NCBI RefSeq assembly: GCF_003052515.2
Contig: NZ_QARE02000019.1
Span: 1 to 64,000, forward strand
Direction of reading: 5' to 3'
DNA length: 64,000 nucleotides
Origin: Pseudomonas sp. RIT409
GTDB taxonomy: Bacteria > Pseudomonadota > Gammaproteobacteria > Pseudomonadales > Pseudomonadaceae
Part shown: positions 1 through 8,496 of the stretch, piece by piece
Numbering within the stretch: the stretch's first letter is position 1
How the letters are laid out: every line of letters starts with the position of its first letter
Program-made: the position numbers and the translations under genes
Notes under the pieces: generated by a model
What the model saw: only the letters and a program-made list of their open reading frames with translations
What the model was told of the DNA's origin: nothing
Databases searched by the model: none

Positions 1-945
1 CCCCTTCTCCTGCCCGCCCAACTGACGGTCGAATTCGGGAATCTTACTGTAGTGCAGATTGTCTGCGCTGAAGCAGGGTACCTTGTGTTCGGGCATACCC
101 AGCGGTTTTCTGCCGGCTGTTTGCTCATTTTGGCGATGAGGCGGTGTGGACTCCTGTGAACCGAAACTGCCTCGGGTTGACTGGGCGGAGTGCAGATCCG
201 GGCGCTTTTTCAGCGTCTCCTCATGCTTGATCATCCATTGCGCCAAGCGCTTGCCTTGGCGGGTGGAGTGCATCTCATTGGCGAGTTGGCCGATGCCTCC
301 GCGCCCTCGGGTCAGGTAGTCGACGATGGCGCTGAGCAGCAGCACCACGACTTCGACGTGACCCCGGGCGAAGTGGTGGGTGGCACGCTGCACCACCAAG
401 AGCTCGTTCTCGCCGAAAGGGTTGAGGCCTTCGTCACCCGATATGCCGTCCCACACCACTTGGATGCCGACCAGGTAATGGTCGAGCAGCACCGGCAGCC
501 CATTCACGAAGTATTCGGCGATCGACGCCAAGCCCAGGGCGGTCAGTATCCAGCCGCTGGCTTGCAGGCCGACGCCCATGCCAGCCAAGCCACCTGGCAG
601 AGCACCCGCACCGCCCGCCAGCGCGCCGGCACCGGCGCCAATGACGCCGCCGGCCAATACGCTGCCGACAACGATCAATGCCATTTGGCCAACGGTGCCT
701 AACAGTTCTTGCACCACCTCGCCGATATCAAGATCGGCGAAACGCTGTCTCAATAAATCAGCTGCTTCGAACTCGGCGCGATAAAACGCCGTACGAATAT
801 GATCCAGACGGCGCAGTACCGTACTGACCGATGGCAAGTGCTCATTGAAATAGCCGCGAAACTTCCCTTGGCCCGCACTCCTTATTTCGAAGAGGAGGCG
901 CTCTTCGATTTCGAACCAAGAGGGCAGGACCGTCCCTTCAAACAT
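1..945 (-). CDS. Polymorphic toxin, probable T6SS effector (5' part; runs off the window)
   Basis: This open frame on the minus strand starts at an ATG at 945 with a purine-rich stretch (AGGGAGA) just upstream. It stays open for 315 codons to base 1, so the C-terminus lies outside the window. The N-terminal ~90 residues are soluble. A Gly/Ala-rich hydrophobic stretch follows (about residues 95-150, with repeated GAGAGALAGG-like segments), then a charged linker. The last ~30 visible residues begin VPCF and include EFDRQLGGQEKG. That resembles the start of the Ntox15 (polymorphic toxin type 15) domain, a nuclease family that includes the T6SS DNase Tde1. The N-terminal layout recalls the DUF6861 pre-toxin region of Pseudomonas toxins. 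The Ntox15 call rests on a short stretch from memory and its catalytic HxxD motif is not visible. Any immunity gene would also lie outside. Confidence 0.7.
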   Translation of the reverse strand, partial: MFEGTVLPSWFEIEERLLFEIRSAGQGKFRGYFNEHLPSVSTVLRRLDHIRTAFYRAEFEAADLLRQRFADLDIGEVVQELLGTVGQMALIVVGSVLAGGVIGAGAGALAGGAGALPGGLAGMGVGLQASGWILTALGLASIAEYFVNGLPVLLDHYLVGIQVVWDGISGDEGLNPFGENELLVVQRATHHFARGHVEVVVLLLSAIVDYLTRGRGGIGQLANEMHSTRQGKRLAQWMIKHEETLKKRPDLHSAQSTRGSFGSQESTPPHRQNEQTAGRKPLGMPEHKVPCFSADNLHYSKIPEFDRQLGGQEKG

Positions 946-1150
946 CCCCGTCTCCCTGACAGCGGTATGAAACTTTCAGGGGCGGAAATTAAAGGCGGTT
1001 GATCAGCGTTTCAATATACAAAGCGTTTAATAAAAAGTGCGTTGTGAGGAAGTTTTAGTTTTCTGAACTTTTTAAGTGGGAAGAGTATTAAATTGATGTG
1101 GGACTTTTCTTTTTAATTATCGCGTTTGGGAAATAACTTTAATTGGCCCC
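946..1150. other. AT-rich intergenic region upstream of the toxin gene
   Basis: This stretch lies between the toxin start and the terminator of the DUF3298 gene. It is visibly richer in A+T than the flanking genes (for example 1020-1140). It presumably holds the toxin gene's promoter on the minus strand, but I see no clear -35/-10 pair and no coding sequence. The base composition fits an acquired or variable locus. Confidence 0.5.
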
Positions 1151-1190
1151 AAAAAAAGGCCCCTTGCAGCGATTGCGCTGCAAGGGGCCT
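1151..1190 (-). terminator. Rho-independent terminator of the DUF3298 lipoprotein gene
   Basis: A perfect 15-bp stem (1157-1171 with 1176-1190) encloses the loop ATTG. On the minus strand it is followed by a T run (complement of A1151-A1157). It lies just downstream of the stop codon at 1209. Confidence 0.9.
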
Positions 1191-1208
1191 GGTGGATCAG
1201 TCCGGTCG

Positions 1209-1955
1209 TCAGCTGCGGCCGGGAAACAGTTCCGGTTTTACGATGCCGTTGAGTTGAGGGTAAGGAATCTTCAACTCGATATGGCCCATGGCATAAGGGG
1301 CGATGGTGGAAACCGGGTATTTGAGGATGACTGCGCCGTACGTCAGCGCAACATTGGAAGTCCGCTTGAAAGGCCACATCTTCTGGAACTCGGCATCCTT
1401 GTCCAGCTTTGTGCTGACCTGCCAGGCCTGGTGGGCCAGCTCTGCCTTCGCCCAGAAAGCCGCTTCCTGGCCGGGCACCAGCATGTCACTGAGGGTCAGA
1501 ACACGTTGCTGCTGGCGGGAGTAATTAATGAACGCCCGGCCGGGATTGCCGTGGGCCCCGCCGGTATCCAGGTAGCTGGACAGCTCAACCACCACGATGC
1601 CGTCATGCTGCTCGCGTACCTTGGCCTGCAGATAGCTCGCGTTGCGCGCCGGTGCGGTGGCCAGGAATTGCTCTTGATAAGCCTTGAGGGTCGGCGGCAC
1701 GGGGCCGTCACTGTCGTTGCGGGTCAATTGCAGCAAGGTGCGCTGCGTGATTTCGTCGAGTTTTGGCTCGTCCGGGAAATGCACGGTGTCGATGTTCACC
1801 AAGGGACAGTCGGCGGCGGTGCAGCCCGGTTTGATCAGCTCTGAAGCGTCGCGCTGAACGGTCAGCGGTTTACGCAGGTTGGGTTCGAAAAAACTTTGGC
1901 AGGCGCCGAGAATCAGGGCCAGACAGGCGATTGAAGTGATCTTCAGAAACGACAT
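1209..1955 (-). CDS. RsiV/DUF3298 family lipoprotein
   Basis: The product is a predicted exported lipoprotein of 248 residues. I chose the ATG at 1955 because AAGGAA sits 8 nt upstream; the in-frame ATG at 1976 has no ribosome site. The N-terminus MSFLKITS is followed by a hydrophobic segment and the lipobox LILGAC. The central and C-terminal part (GGAHGNPGRAFINY, then a DMLVPGQEA-like stretch) matches the DUF3298/DUF4163 fold seen in RsiV, PdaC and many Pseudomonas envelope lipoproteins. Its exact role is unknown; in the family it includes a lysozyme-binding anti-sigma factor and a peptidoglycan deacetylase accessory domain. It is divergent from nudF and monocistronic. Confidence 0.8.
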   Translation of the reverse strand: MSFLKITSIACLALILGACQSFFEPNLRKPLTVQRDASELIKPGCTAADCPLVNIDTVHFPDEPKLDEITQRTLLQLTRNDSDGPVPPTLKAYQEQFLATAPARNASYLQAKVREQHDGIVVVELSSYLDTGGAHGNPGRAFINYSRQQQRVLTLSDMLVPGQEAAFWAKAELAHQAWQVSTKLDKDAEFQKMWPFKRTSNVALTYGAVILKYPVSTIAPYAMGHIELKIPYPQLNGIVKPELFPGRS

Positions 1956-2186
1956 GGTGTTCCTTGGCGTTGGCATTTTAAGGGCCGTAAAGGGCCATCC
2001 AGGTAGGCAATGGCAACGGGCTTTGACTGTAGGGGACGCAATCAGTTCGCCACTGGGCGGATTAGAGTGCCTTTCCCCTCCAGTCGTCTACCCTCAGTGC
2101 CGAAATTGCCAACCCAGAGGGCTGCATCCTGTGCGACACCACGTTAGGATGGCGCGAAGTCAGCCATGCTTTGCAGTGAGAAACCT

Positions 2187-2804
2187 ATGACCGACAGCGC
2201 GAGTTCGACCCCCACGAAGCATGAGATCACCCATCGGGAAACCTGCTTCAAGGGTTTCTACCAACTGGACCGTCTGCGCCTGCGCCACGAATTGTTCGAT
2301 GGCGGAATGAGCCCGGAAATCAAGCGCGAACTGTTCGTGCGGCACGATGCCGTCTGCGTTCTGCCTTACGATGCCAAGCGCGACGAGGTGGTGCTGATCG
2401 AGCAGTTCCGCGTCGGTGTAGTGGGCAAGCACCCCAACCCATGGCTGGTGGAAATGGTCGCCGGCCTCATCGACAAGAAAGAACTGCCTGAAGAAGTTGC
2501 TCACCGCGAAGGAGAAGAGGAAGCTGGGCTTGCGTTCGAGGCGCTGTGGCCGATTACCAAGTACTTTCCGTCGCCGGGGGGCAGCAACGAATTCGTCCAT
2601 CTGTACCTGGGCAAGTGCGTCAGTGAAGGGGCGGGTGGCTTGCACGGGCTGGAGGAAGAGGCCGAAGACATCCGTGTGTCGGTCTGGTCATTCGACGAGG
2701 CCTTTCAGGCTGTGAAAGACGGACGCATTGTCAACGCGGCAACTATCATCGCAATACAATGGCTGGCACTCAATCGTGCCGAAATCAGGGGGCTATGGTC
2801 GTGA
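2187..2804 (+). CDS. nudF: ADP-ribose pyrophosphatase (Nudix)
   Basis: The product hydrolyses ADP-ribose, and related ADP-sugars, to AMP and ribose 5-phosphate in the cytosol. The Nudix box is clear: G-x5-E-x7-REGEEEAGL around residues 94-116. Length (205 aa) is normal for the family. The start at 2187 (MTDSAS) lies behind a GTGAG element; an in-frame ATG at 2166 has no ribosome site. The gene heads a tight forward run and overlaps the next gene by 10 nt, so the two are probably co-translated. In other Pseudomonas the same run nudF-yqiB-cpdA-yqiA-parE is found. Confidence 0.93.
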   Translation: MTDSASSTPTKHEITHRETCFKGFYQLDRLRLRHELFDGGMSPEIKRELFVRHDAVCVLPYDAKRDEVVLIEQFRVGVVGKHPNPWLVEMVAGLIDKKELPEEVAHREGEEEAGLAFEALWPITKYFPSPGGSNEFVHLYLGKCVSEGAGGLHGLEEEAEDIRVSVWSFDEAFQAVKDGRIVNAATIIAIQWLALNRAEIRGLWS

Positions 2805-3253
2805 ATCTTCTGCGCGAGCGCTACCGTGTCGATCTTGCCGGGCTGCAAGCAGCCTGTGAGGCGAACTACGCGCGCTTGATGCGTCTGTTGCCGGACATGC
2901 GCGAAGGCAATGGTCAACGTTCTCGCCGGGTGGCCGTCACCCAAGGCGATCAGATGCTCGGTGTGCTGGCCGTCGAAGTGCTGCTCGACTGTCCTTACAC
3001 CACCACGTTGCAAGTGCGCCAGGAGCACAGCCTGCCCTGGCTGCCGGTCCCGGTGCTGGAAGTGCAGGTCTACCACGATGCTCGCATGGCCGAAGTCATC
3101 GGCGCGGAGCACGCCCGGCGTTTCCGCGGTATCTATCCGTACCCCAACGCCGATATGCACCAGCCGGATGAAAAGGCACAGCTGAATCTGTTTCTTGGCG
3201 AGTGGTTGAGCCATTGCCTGGCGTGTGGGCATGAGTTCGAATCGGTTCGGTGA
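2795..3253 (+). CDS. yqiB: DUF1249 family protein YqiB
   Basis: This is a cytosolic protein of 152 residues and unknown function. The start ATG GTC GTG lies inside the 3' end of nudF (10-nt overlap). The sequence begins MVVNLLRERYRVDLAGL, carries the conserved Y-x-R-L-M-R-L-L-P segment near residue 30, and has the Tyr/Pro-rich IYPYPNADMHQPDEK stretch near the C-terminus that marks DUF1249. It is conserved next to nudF and cpdA in gammaproteobacteria, including E. coli yqiB. No catalytic motif is recognisable. Confidence 0.88.
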   Translation: MVVNLLRERYRVDLAGLQAACEANYARLMRLLPDMREGNGQRSRRVAVTQGDQMLGVLAVEVLLDCPYTTTLQVRQEHSLPWLPVPVLEVQVYHDARMAEVIGAEHARRFRGIYPYPNADMHQPDEKAQLNLFLGEWLSHCLACGHEFESVR

Positions 3254-3421
3254 TCCCGGCTCTGAAAAAGTGAGGACTGAACACGGTGTTCAGCCGATTG
3301 GATAAGCACCGATGGCCGAACGCGCTTGATTCGATAACTGATACCTGCCACTCATTTCCAAGTTTGCCGTCGTAACAATCACGCACCATAATCCGGCCTT
3401 GTCTGCTCAAGGAGATGGCCA

Positions 3422-4231
3422 TTGTCGAGCGCATCCTCAAATCCGTCCTCTGTGTTGGTGGTGCAACTGTCCGACAGTCATCTGTTCGCTGAGGCGGACA
3501 GCACCTTGTTGGGCATGCCGACCCGCGACAGCCTCCACGCCGTGATCGGGCTGGTTCTCGAGGAGCAGCCTCACATCGATCTGGTGCTGGCGACAGGGGA
3601 TCTGTCCCAGGACGGAACCGTGGCGTCCTATCAAGCGTTTCTCGAGGCGAGCGATCGGCTCGACGCTCCCAAGCGCTGGCTGCCGGGCAACCACGACGAA
3701 GTGCGGGAAATGGCGATCGCAGCCCGGCAAAGCGATGTACTCGAGGCAATCACCGACATCGGCGGCTGGCGCGTCACGATGCTGGATTCTTCCGTTTCGG
3801 GTTCGGTGCCTGGCTATCTGGAGGACAAACAGTTACAGATCCTCGTCCAGGCATTGAGCGAAGCGCCGGATCGTCATCATCTGGTGTGCCTGCATCATCA
3901 TCCGGTGCCGATTGGCGCAGCGTGGATGGAGCCGATTGGATTGCGCAATCCAGAGGCCCTGTTTTCGGTACTCGACCGATTTCCGCAGACGCGGGCGGTG
4001 CTGTGGGGCCACGTGCATCAGGTCTTCGATCAGCCTCGCGCAGGCTTGCGCTTGATGGCCTCGCCTTCGACGTGCATCCAATTCGCCCCCGGCAGTGACG
4101 ATTTTGCCCTGGACTCGCAGGCCCCGGGCTATCGCTGGCTGCGTTTGCACGATGACGGCCGGATCGAGACCGGCGTTTCCCGCATTGATCCTGACCTGTT
4201 CGAAATCGACCTCAATGGCGCTGGCTATTGA
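3422..4231 (+). CDS. cpdA: 3',5'-cyclic-AMP phosphodiesterase
   Basis: The product is a class III cAMP phosphodiesterase that lowers cAMP and so tempers Crp/Vfr signalling. The metallophosphoesterase motifs appear in order: LSDSHLF (D-x-H), GDLSQDG, GNHDE, an HHHP motif and GHVHQ. Length is 269 aa. The start appears to be TTG at 3422, placed 8 nt after AAGGAG; the ATG inside that ribosome site is in another frame. A non-AUG start is a little unusual for this gene and may limit expression. A 168-nt gap separates it from yqiB, so it may have its own promoter. Confidence 0.93.
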   Translation: MSSASSNPSSVLVVQLSDSHLFAEADSTLLGMPTRDSLHAVIGLVLEEQPHIDLVLATGDLSQDGTVASYQAFLEASDRLDAPKRWLPGNHDEVREMAIAARQSDVLEAITDIGGWRVTMLDSSVSGSVPGYLEDKQLQILVQALSEAPDRHHLVCLHHHPVPIGAAWMEPIGLRNPEALFSVLDRFPQTRAVLWGHVHQVFDQPRAGLRLMASPSTCIQFAPGSDDFALDSQAPGYRWLRLHDDGRIETGVSRIDPDLFEIDLNGAGY

Positions 4232-4347
4232 AGGAAATGTCCTGAATTCGCCGCAACAGCTCATCACACGAGTCTTCACGCCGTTGTCCCTGTAAACTGC
4301 GTGGCTTTGCCCTTGTGGGCTAGGAATCAGGGTTTGGAGGCAAACGC

Positions 4348-4968
4348 GTGAACCATGATCGGCCGACGCTTCTTTATATACATGGCCTGAACAGCTCGGC
4401 GATGTCGAAAAAGGCCACACAGTTGACGACGTTGATGACGCGGCTAGGGCTTGCCGAGCAATTGCGGGTGCCGGAGTTGCACCATCATCCGCGGCAGGCG
4501 ATTGCGCAGCTCGAAGCGGCGATCGAAGCGCTGGGTGGGCGGCCATTACTGGTCGGCAGCTCGCTCGGCGGCTACTATGCGACTCACCTGGCCGAGCGCC
4601 ACGGTCTCAAGGCGGTGCTGATCAACCCTGCGGTCAATCCGCATGAGTTGTTCGATGGCTTTCTGGGCACTCAGACCAACCTCTACACCGGCCAGACGTG
4701 GGAGTTGACCCACGACCACGTGGACGCCTTGGCTGAGCTGGAAGTACCCGCCCCGCAAGACCCGCAACGCATTCAGGTATGGTTGCAAACCGGCGACGAG
4801 ACACTGGATTATCGACGCGCACAGGGCTTTTATCGGGCCTGCGCGCTGCGGATCGAGGCAGGCGGCGACCACAGCTTTCAGGGCTTCGCGCAGAAGATGC
4901 CGACGCTGTTGAGCATCGCAGGTTTCGCCCCCGATCTGCTGCAGGCCATCGATCGGTCAGCGCTGTGA
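4348..4968 (+). CDS. yqiA: YqiA-family alpha/beta-hydrolase (esterase)
   Basis: The product is a small esterase of 206 residues in the YqiA/UPF0227 family. It shows the oxyanion region YIHGLNSS near the N-terminus, the nucleophile elbow GSSLGG (Ser near residue 72), an Asp in the GDETLD segment, and the catalytic His in GGDHSF. It starts at GTG 4348 behind GGAGG. E. coli YqiA cleaves short acyl esters; the physiological substrate is not known. It sits between cpdA and parE, as in E. coli. Confidence 0.88.
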   Translation: MNHDRPTLLYIHGLNSSAMSKKATQLTTLMTRLGLAEQLRVPELHHHPRQAIAQLEAAIEALGGRPLLVGSSLGGYYATHLAERHGLKAVLINPAVNPHELFDGFLGTQTNLYTGQTWELTHDHVDALAELEVPAPQDPQRIQVWLQTGDETLDYRRAQGFYRACALRIEAGGDHSFQGFAQKMPTLLSIAGFAPDLLQAIDRSAL

Positions 4969-5068
4969 CAGCGTGCAGGCCGGTGCGTTGGCAATAATGA
5001 AGCGTAGAACGCGCGTGCAACGACAGCATCACTCCGAAATTTCATGAACGACTTGATGACGAGACCCC

Positions 5069-6973
5069 ATGGCCAATCCCAGCGCTAGCTCTTATAACGC
5101 AGACGCCATCGAAGTCCTCTCGGGCCTCGACCCGGTCCGGAAGCGACCGGGCATGTACACCGACACCACCCGGCCGAACCATCTGGCCCAGGAAGTCATC
5201 GACAACAGTGTCGACGAAGCCCTGGCCGGGCACGCCAAATCGGTGCAGGTCATTCTTCACGCTGACAATTCGCTGGAAGTGGCCGACGACGGTCGCGGCA
5301 TGCCCGTGGACATCCACCCGGAAGAGGGCGTTTCTGGCGTCGAACTGATCCTCACCAAGCTCCATGCGGGCGGCAAGTTCTCGAACAAGAACTACCAGTT
5401 TTCCGGCGGCCTGCACGGCGTGGGGATTTCTGTGGTCAACGCGCTCTCCACCCAGGTCCGGGTGCGGGTCAAGCGTGACGGCAACGAATATGAGATGACG
5501 TTCGCCGACGGCTTCAAAGCTACCGAACTGGCCGTCATCGGTACCGTCGGCAAGCGCAACACGGGCACCAGCGTGCATTTTTCGCCGGACCCGAAGTATT
5601 TCGACAGCCCTAAATTCTCCGTCAGCCGCCTTAAGCATGTGCTCAAGGCCAAGGCAGTGCTGTGTCCGGGGCTGCTGGTCAGCTTCGAAGACAAGGGCAC
5701 CGGCGAGAAAGTGGAGTGGCATTACGAAGACGGTCTGCGCTCCTACCTGCAGGATTCGGTCAGCGATTTCCTGCGTCTTCCGGAAGAACCGTTCTGCGGT
5801 GCGTTCGCCGGTCACAAAGAGGCCGTTGACTGGGCGTTGTTGTGGTTGCCGGAAGGTGGCGACAGCGTGCAGGAAAGTTACGTCAACCTGATCCCGACCG
5901 CACAGGGCGGCACTCACGTCAACGGCCTGCGCCAGGGGTTGCTCGATGCGATGCGCGAGTTCTGTGAATTCCGCAACCTGTTGCCCCGTGGCGTGAAACT
6001 CGCCCCGGAAGACGTCTGGGAGCGCATTGCCTTCGTGCTGTCGATGAAGATGCAGGAACCGCAATTTTCTGGCCAGACCAAAGAGCGTCTGTCCTCCCGC
6101 GAAGCGGCGGCGTTCGTTTCCGGTGTGGTCAAGGATGCCTTCAGCCTGTGGCTCAACGCGCACCCCGAGGTGGGCATGCAGTTGGCCGAACTGGCCATCA
6201 GCAACGCGGGCCGCCGTCTCAAGGCGAGCAAGAAGGTGGAGCGCAAGCGCATCACCCAGGGCCCGGCATTGCCTGGCAAACTGGCGGACTGCGCCGGTCA
6301 GGACCCGATGCGCGCCGAGCTTTTTCTGGTCGAGGGCGATTCCGCGGGCGGGTCGGCCAAACAGGCGCGCGACAAGGAGTTCCAGGCCATCCTGCCGCTG
6401 CGCGGCAAGATCCTCAACACCTGGGAAGTGGACGGCGGCGAAGTCCTCGCCAGCCAGGAAGTGCACAACATCGCCGTGGCCATAGGCGTCGATCCTGGCG
6501 CGGCGGACATGAGTCAGTTGCGCTACGGCAAGATCTGCATCCTGGCCGACGCCGACTCCGACGGCCTGCACATCGCCACGCTGCTGTGCGCGCTCTTCGT
6601 TCAGCACTTCCGTCCACTGGTCGACGCCGGTCATGTCTACGTTGCCATGCCGCCGCTGTACCGCATCGACCTGGGCAAGGACATCTATTACGCGCTGGAC
6701 GAAGCCGAACGTGACGGGATCCTCGACCGTTTGGTCGCCGAGAAGAAACGCGGCAAGCCGCAAGTCACGCGCTTCAAAGGCCTGGGCGAGATGAACCCGC
6801 CTCAACTGCGCGAAACCACCATGGACCCGAACACGCGCCGCCTGGTGCAGTTGACCCTGGATAACTTTGAAGAGACCTCGGAGATCATGGACATGCTGCT
6901 GGCTAAAAAGCGCGCCAGCGATCGCAAGACCTGGCTGGAATCCAAAGGCAACCTCGCCGAGGTGTTGGTTTGA
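5069..6973 (+). CDS. parE: DNA topoisomerase IV subunit B
   Basis: The product is the ATPase subunit of topoisomerase IV, which decatenates daughter chromosomes. It has 634 aa, as usual for ParE. GHKL ATPase motifs are seen (EVIDNSVDEA, DDGRGMPVDI, GGLHGVGISVVNALS). The TOPRIM region has LVEGDSAGGSAKQARD and DADSDGLHIA, and the C-terminus has KGLGEMNP. The next gene begins at a TTG that overlaps the parE stop. parC follows two genes later. Confidence 0.97.
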   Translation: MANPSASSYNADAIEVLSGLDPVRKRPGMYTDTTRPNHLAQEVIDNSVDEALAGHAKSVQVILHADNSLEVADDGRGMPVDIHPEEGVSGVELILTKLHAGGKFSNKNYQFSGGLHGVGISVVNALSTQVRVRVKRDGNEYEMTFADGFKATELAVIGTVGKRNTGTSVHFSPDPKYFDSPKFSVSRLKHVLKAKAVLCPGLLVSFEDKGTGEKVEWHYEDGLRSYLQDSVSDFLRLPEEPFCGAFAGHKEAVDWALLWLPEGGDSVQESYVNLIPTAQGGTHVNGLRQGLLDAMREFCEFRNLLPRGVKLAPEDVWERIAFVLSMKMQEPQFSGQTKERLSSREAAAFVSGVVKDAFSLWLNAHPEVGMQLAELAISNAGRRLKASKKVERKRITQGPALPGKLADCAGQDPMRAELFLVEGDSAGGSAKQARDKEFQAILPLRGKILNTWEVDGGEVLASQEVHNIAVAIGVDPGAADMSQLRYGKICILADADSDGLHIATLLCALFVQHFRPLVDAGHVYVAMPPLYRIDLGKDIYYALDEAERDGILDRLVAEKKRGKPQVTRFKGLGEMNPPQLRETTMDPNTRRLVQLTLDNFEETSEIMDMLLAKKRASDRKTWLESKGNLAEVLV

Positions 6974-7968
6974 GGCGAGTCTGGCTGGCAGCCCTGTTGC
7001 TGACCGCCGTGCCCGTTTTCGCCGCCGAGCCGGTTGCCCACAAGCCCTTGCCGGAACTGAAGCTGCTGTCCGAGCACGCCGTCGATGACATGGTCGGCGG
7101 CAATCTATCCGGCTTGGCGTCGTGCAACGGTACGCTGTGGACAGTCTCCGACCGTGACGACACGTTGCTGTATCGCCTGGACACCACTGCAAGTGTCTGG
7201 AAAGCGCGTGCACAGGTGCTGGACATTCCGCCAATTCCAGACAGCGGGTTGTCGGCCACCTTGCGAGGGATGGCCAAGGCTTCTGCACTGATTCGCGGGG
7301 GCGATCTGGATTTCGAGGGTGTCACCTGTGATACCGCTGGCAATCGGTATCTGGTCAGTGAAGCCTATGCGACGGTCCTGAAGGTGCCCGTCGAGGGGCC
7401 TGCGAGCTGGTTGGAGTTGCCGAAAAAGGTGGTCGAGGAGGCTCAGTCGGCGGGGATGCTGCAGCACTTCAATGCGATTTTCGAAGGCATTGCCGTCAGT
7501 CCCGAAGGCGATCAGCTCTGGCTGGCCGCCGAGCGCGAGAAGCGCGGGCTGCTGACGGTCAAGCGTGGCAAGGACGGCTGGGCCTGCGGTGCAAGTTGCA
7601 TTTTGCGGGTGGAGTCCGGGAACGATGTGCTGCCGCCGCAGTTGAGCGGCAAATCCGTGGCCAAGGATTTTTCCGACATCTCGCTGTACAAGGGCAAGCT
7701 TTACACCCTGGAGCGCGCGGCCTATCGCATCTGCCGTCGGGCTTTGGAAACGGGGCAACTGGAAACCTGCTGGTCGTTCGCCAAAGAGGCGTTGCAACCT
7801 AACCGCTTGTACGACCAGAAATACGGACTGACGGAAGCGCTGATCGTTGACGAAACCGGCGCGTGGGTCGGGACGGACAACAACTTCGGCGTGCGCGCCG
7901 ATGGCGAAAAACGCCCGATCGTCTGGCGCTTTGCCGCCCCGCAAGGCGGCTGGGGCGGCAAGCCTTGA
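6970..7968 (+). CDS. Exported phytase-like (esterase-like) beta-propeller protein
   Basis: This predicted periplasmic protein has 332 aa with a signal peptide (MRRVWLAALLLTAVPVFA, cleavage before AEP). The body has SDRDDTLLYRLD, an FEGVTCD-like segment, FEGIAVSPEGDQLWLA and WVGTDNNFG. These match the PF13449 'esterase-like activity of phytase' beta-propeller. It starts at TTG 6970, which overlaps the parE stop (TTGA), with GAGGTG as a likely ribosome site, so translation is probably coupled. No substrate is known. The same gene sits between parE and parC in other Pseudomonas. Confidence 0.82.
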   Translation: MRRVWLAALLLTAVPVFAAEPVAHKPLPELKLLSEHAVDDMVGGNLSGLASCNGTLWTVSDRDDTLLYRLDTTASVWKARAQVLDIPPIPDSGLSATLRGMAKASALIRGGDLDFEGVTCDTAGNRYLVSEAYATVLKVPVEGPASWLELPKKVVEEAQSAGMLQHFNAIFEGIAVSPEGDQLWLAAEREKRGLLTVKRGKDGWACGASCILRVESGNDVLPPQLSGKSVAKDFSDISLYKGKLYTLERAAYRICRRALETGQLETCWSFAKEALQPNRLYDQKYGLTEALIVDETGAWVGTDNNFGVRADGEKRPIVWRFAAPQGGWGGKP

Positions 7969-8486
7969 GCCAGGCGCCTCCCGGCAAGCGCGCCGGGCGC
8001 CTGATGTTGATCATGGCCTGGGCTGCGGCGCTGTTTCTGGCGACGCGTTTTTTTGGCGACTGGGAGCAGCGTCAGGAAAACCCGAATACCACCGTGACCT
8101 CGGAACACGGTGACGGTTATGTGGAAGTGCGTCTGGTGAGCAATCGCCAGGGGCATTTCGTGATGACGGGGCAGATCAATGCGCGCCCCGTGGCGTTCAT
8201 GCTGGACACCGGTGCGACTCAGGTCGCGATCCCCGACAGCGTTGCGCAAACACTGCGGCTGGAGCGTGGCGCTCGCGTGGAGGTCAACACGGCCAACGGC
8301 CGGACGGACGCTTTCCGCACGACGCTGCGAACCCTGCAAATTGGCGACATCGTCCTGGACAACGTGCGCGCTCTAGTGGTGCCCGGTCTGGACGGTGATC
8401 AGGTGCTGCTGGGTATGAGCGCCATCAAACAACTTGAATTCACCCAGCGCGGCGGCACCTTGCTGCTGCGTCAGACGACGAAATGA
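7965..8486 (+). CDS. Membrane-anchored retropepsin-like aspartic protease (TIGR02281 type)
   Basis: This is a 173-residue protein with one N-terminal membrane segment (about residues 14-28), followed by a single-lobe aspartic protease domain with the active-site motif FMLDTGATQVAIP and the downstream hydrophobic-hydrophobic-Gly motif VLLGMSAIK. As with retroviral proteases the active form should be a dimer, with the domain in the periplasm. The likely start is TTG 7965, overlapping the previous stop (TTGA), because it keeps the membrane segment; an internal ATG at 8004 is possible. The ribosome site is weak, which fits translational coupling. Confidence 0.82.
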   Translation: MSQAPPGKRAGRLMLIMAWAAALFLATRFFGDWEQRQENPNTTVTSEHGDGYVEVRLVSNRQGHFVMTGQINARPVAFMLDTGATQVAIPDSVAQTLRLERGARVEVNTANGRTDAFRTTLRTLQIGDIVLDNVRALVVPGLDGDQVLLGMSAIKQLEFTQRGGTLLLRQTTK

Positions 8487-8496
8487 TGAGGCCCGC

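Noticed and set aside
1956..2186. TPP riboswitch upstream of nudF (thiC is often nearby in Pseudomonas)
   Set aside because: No CTGAGA or ACCTGAT core on either strand, and no thiC follows.
5042..7288. 748-codon open frame on the minus strand opposite parE
   Set aside because: Antisense shadow of a GC-rich gene; its translation is His/Gln/Arg/Ala-rich without any domain, and parE is unambiguous.
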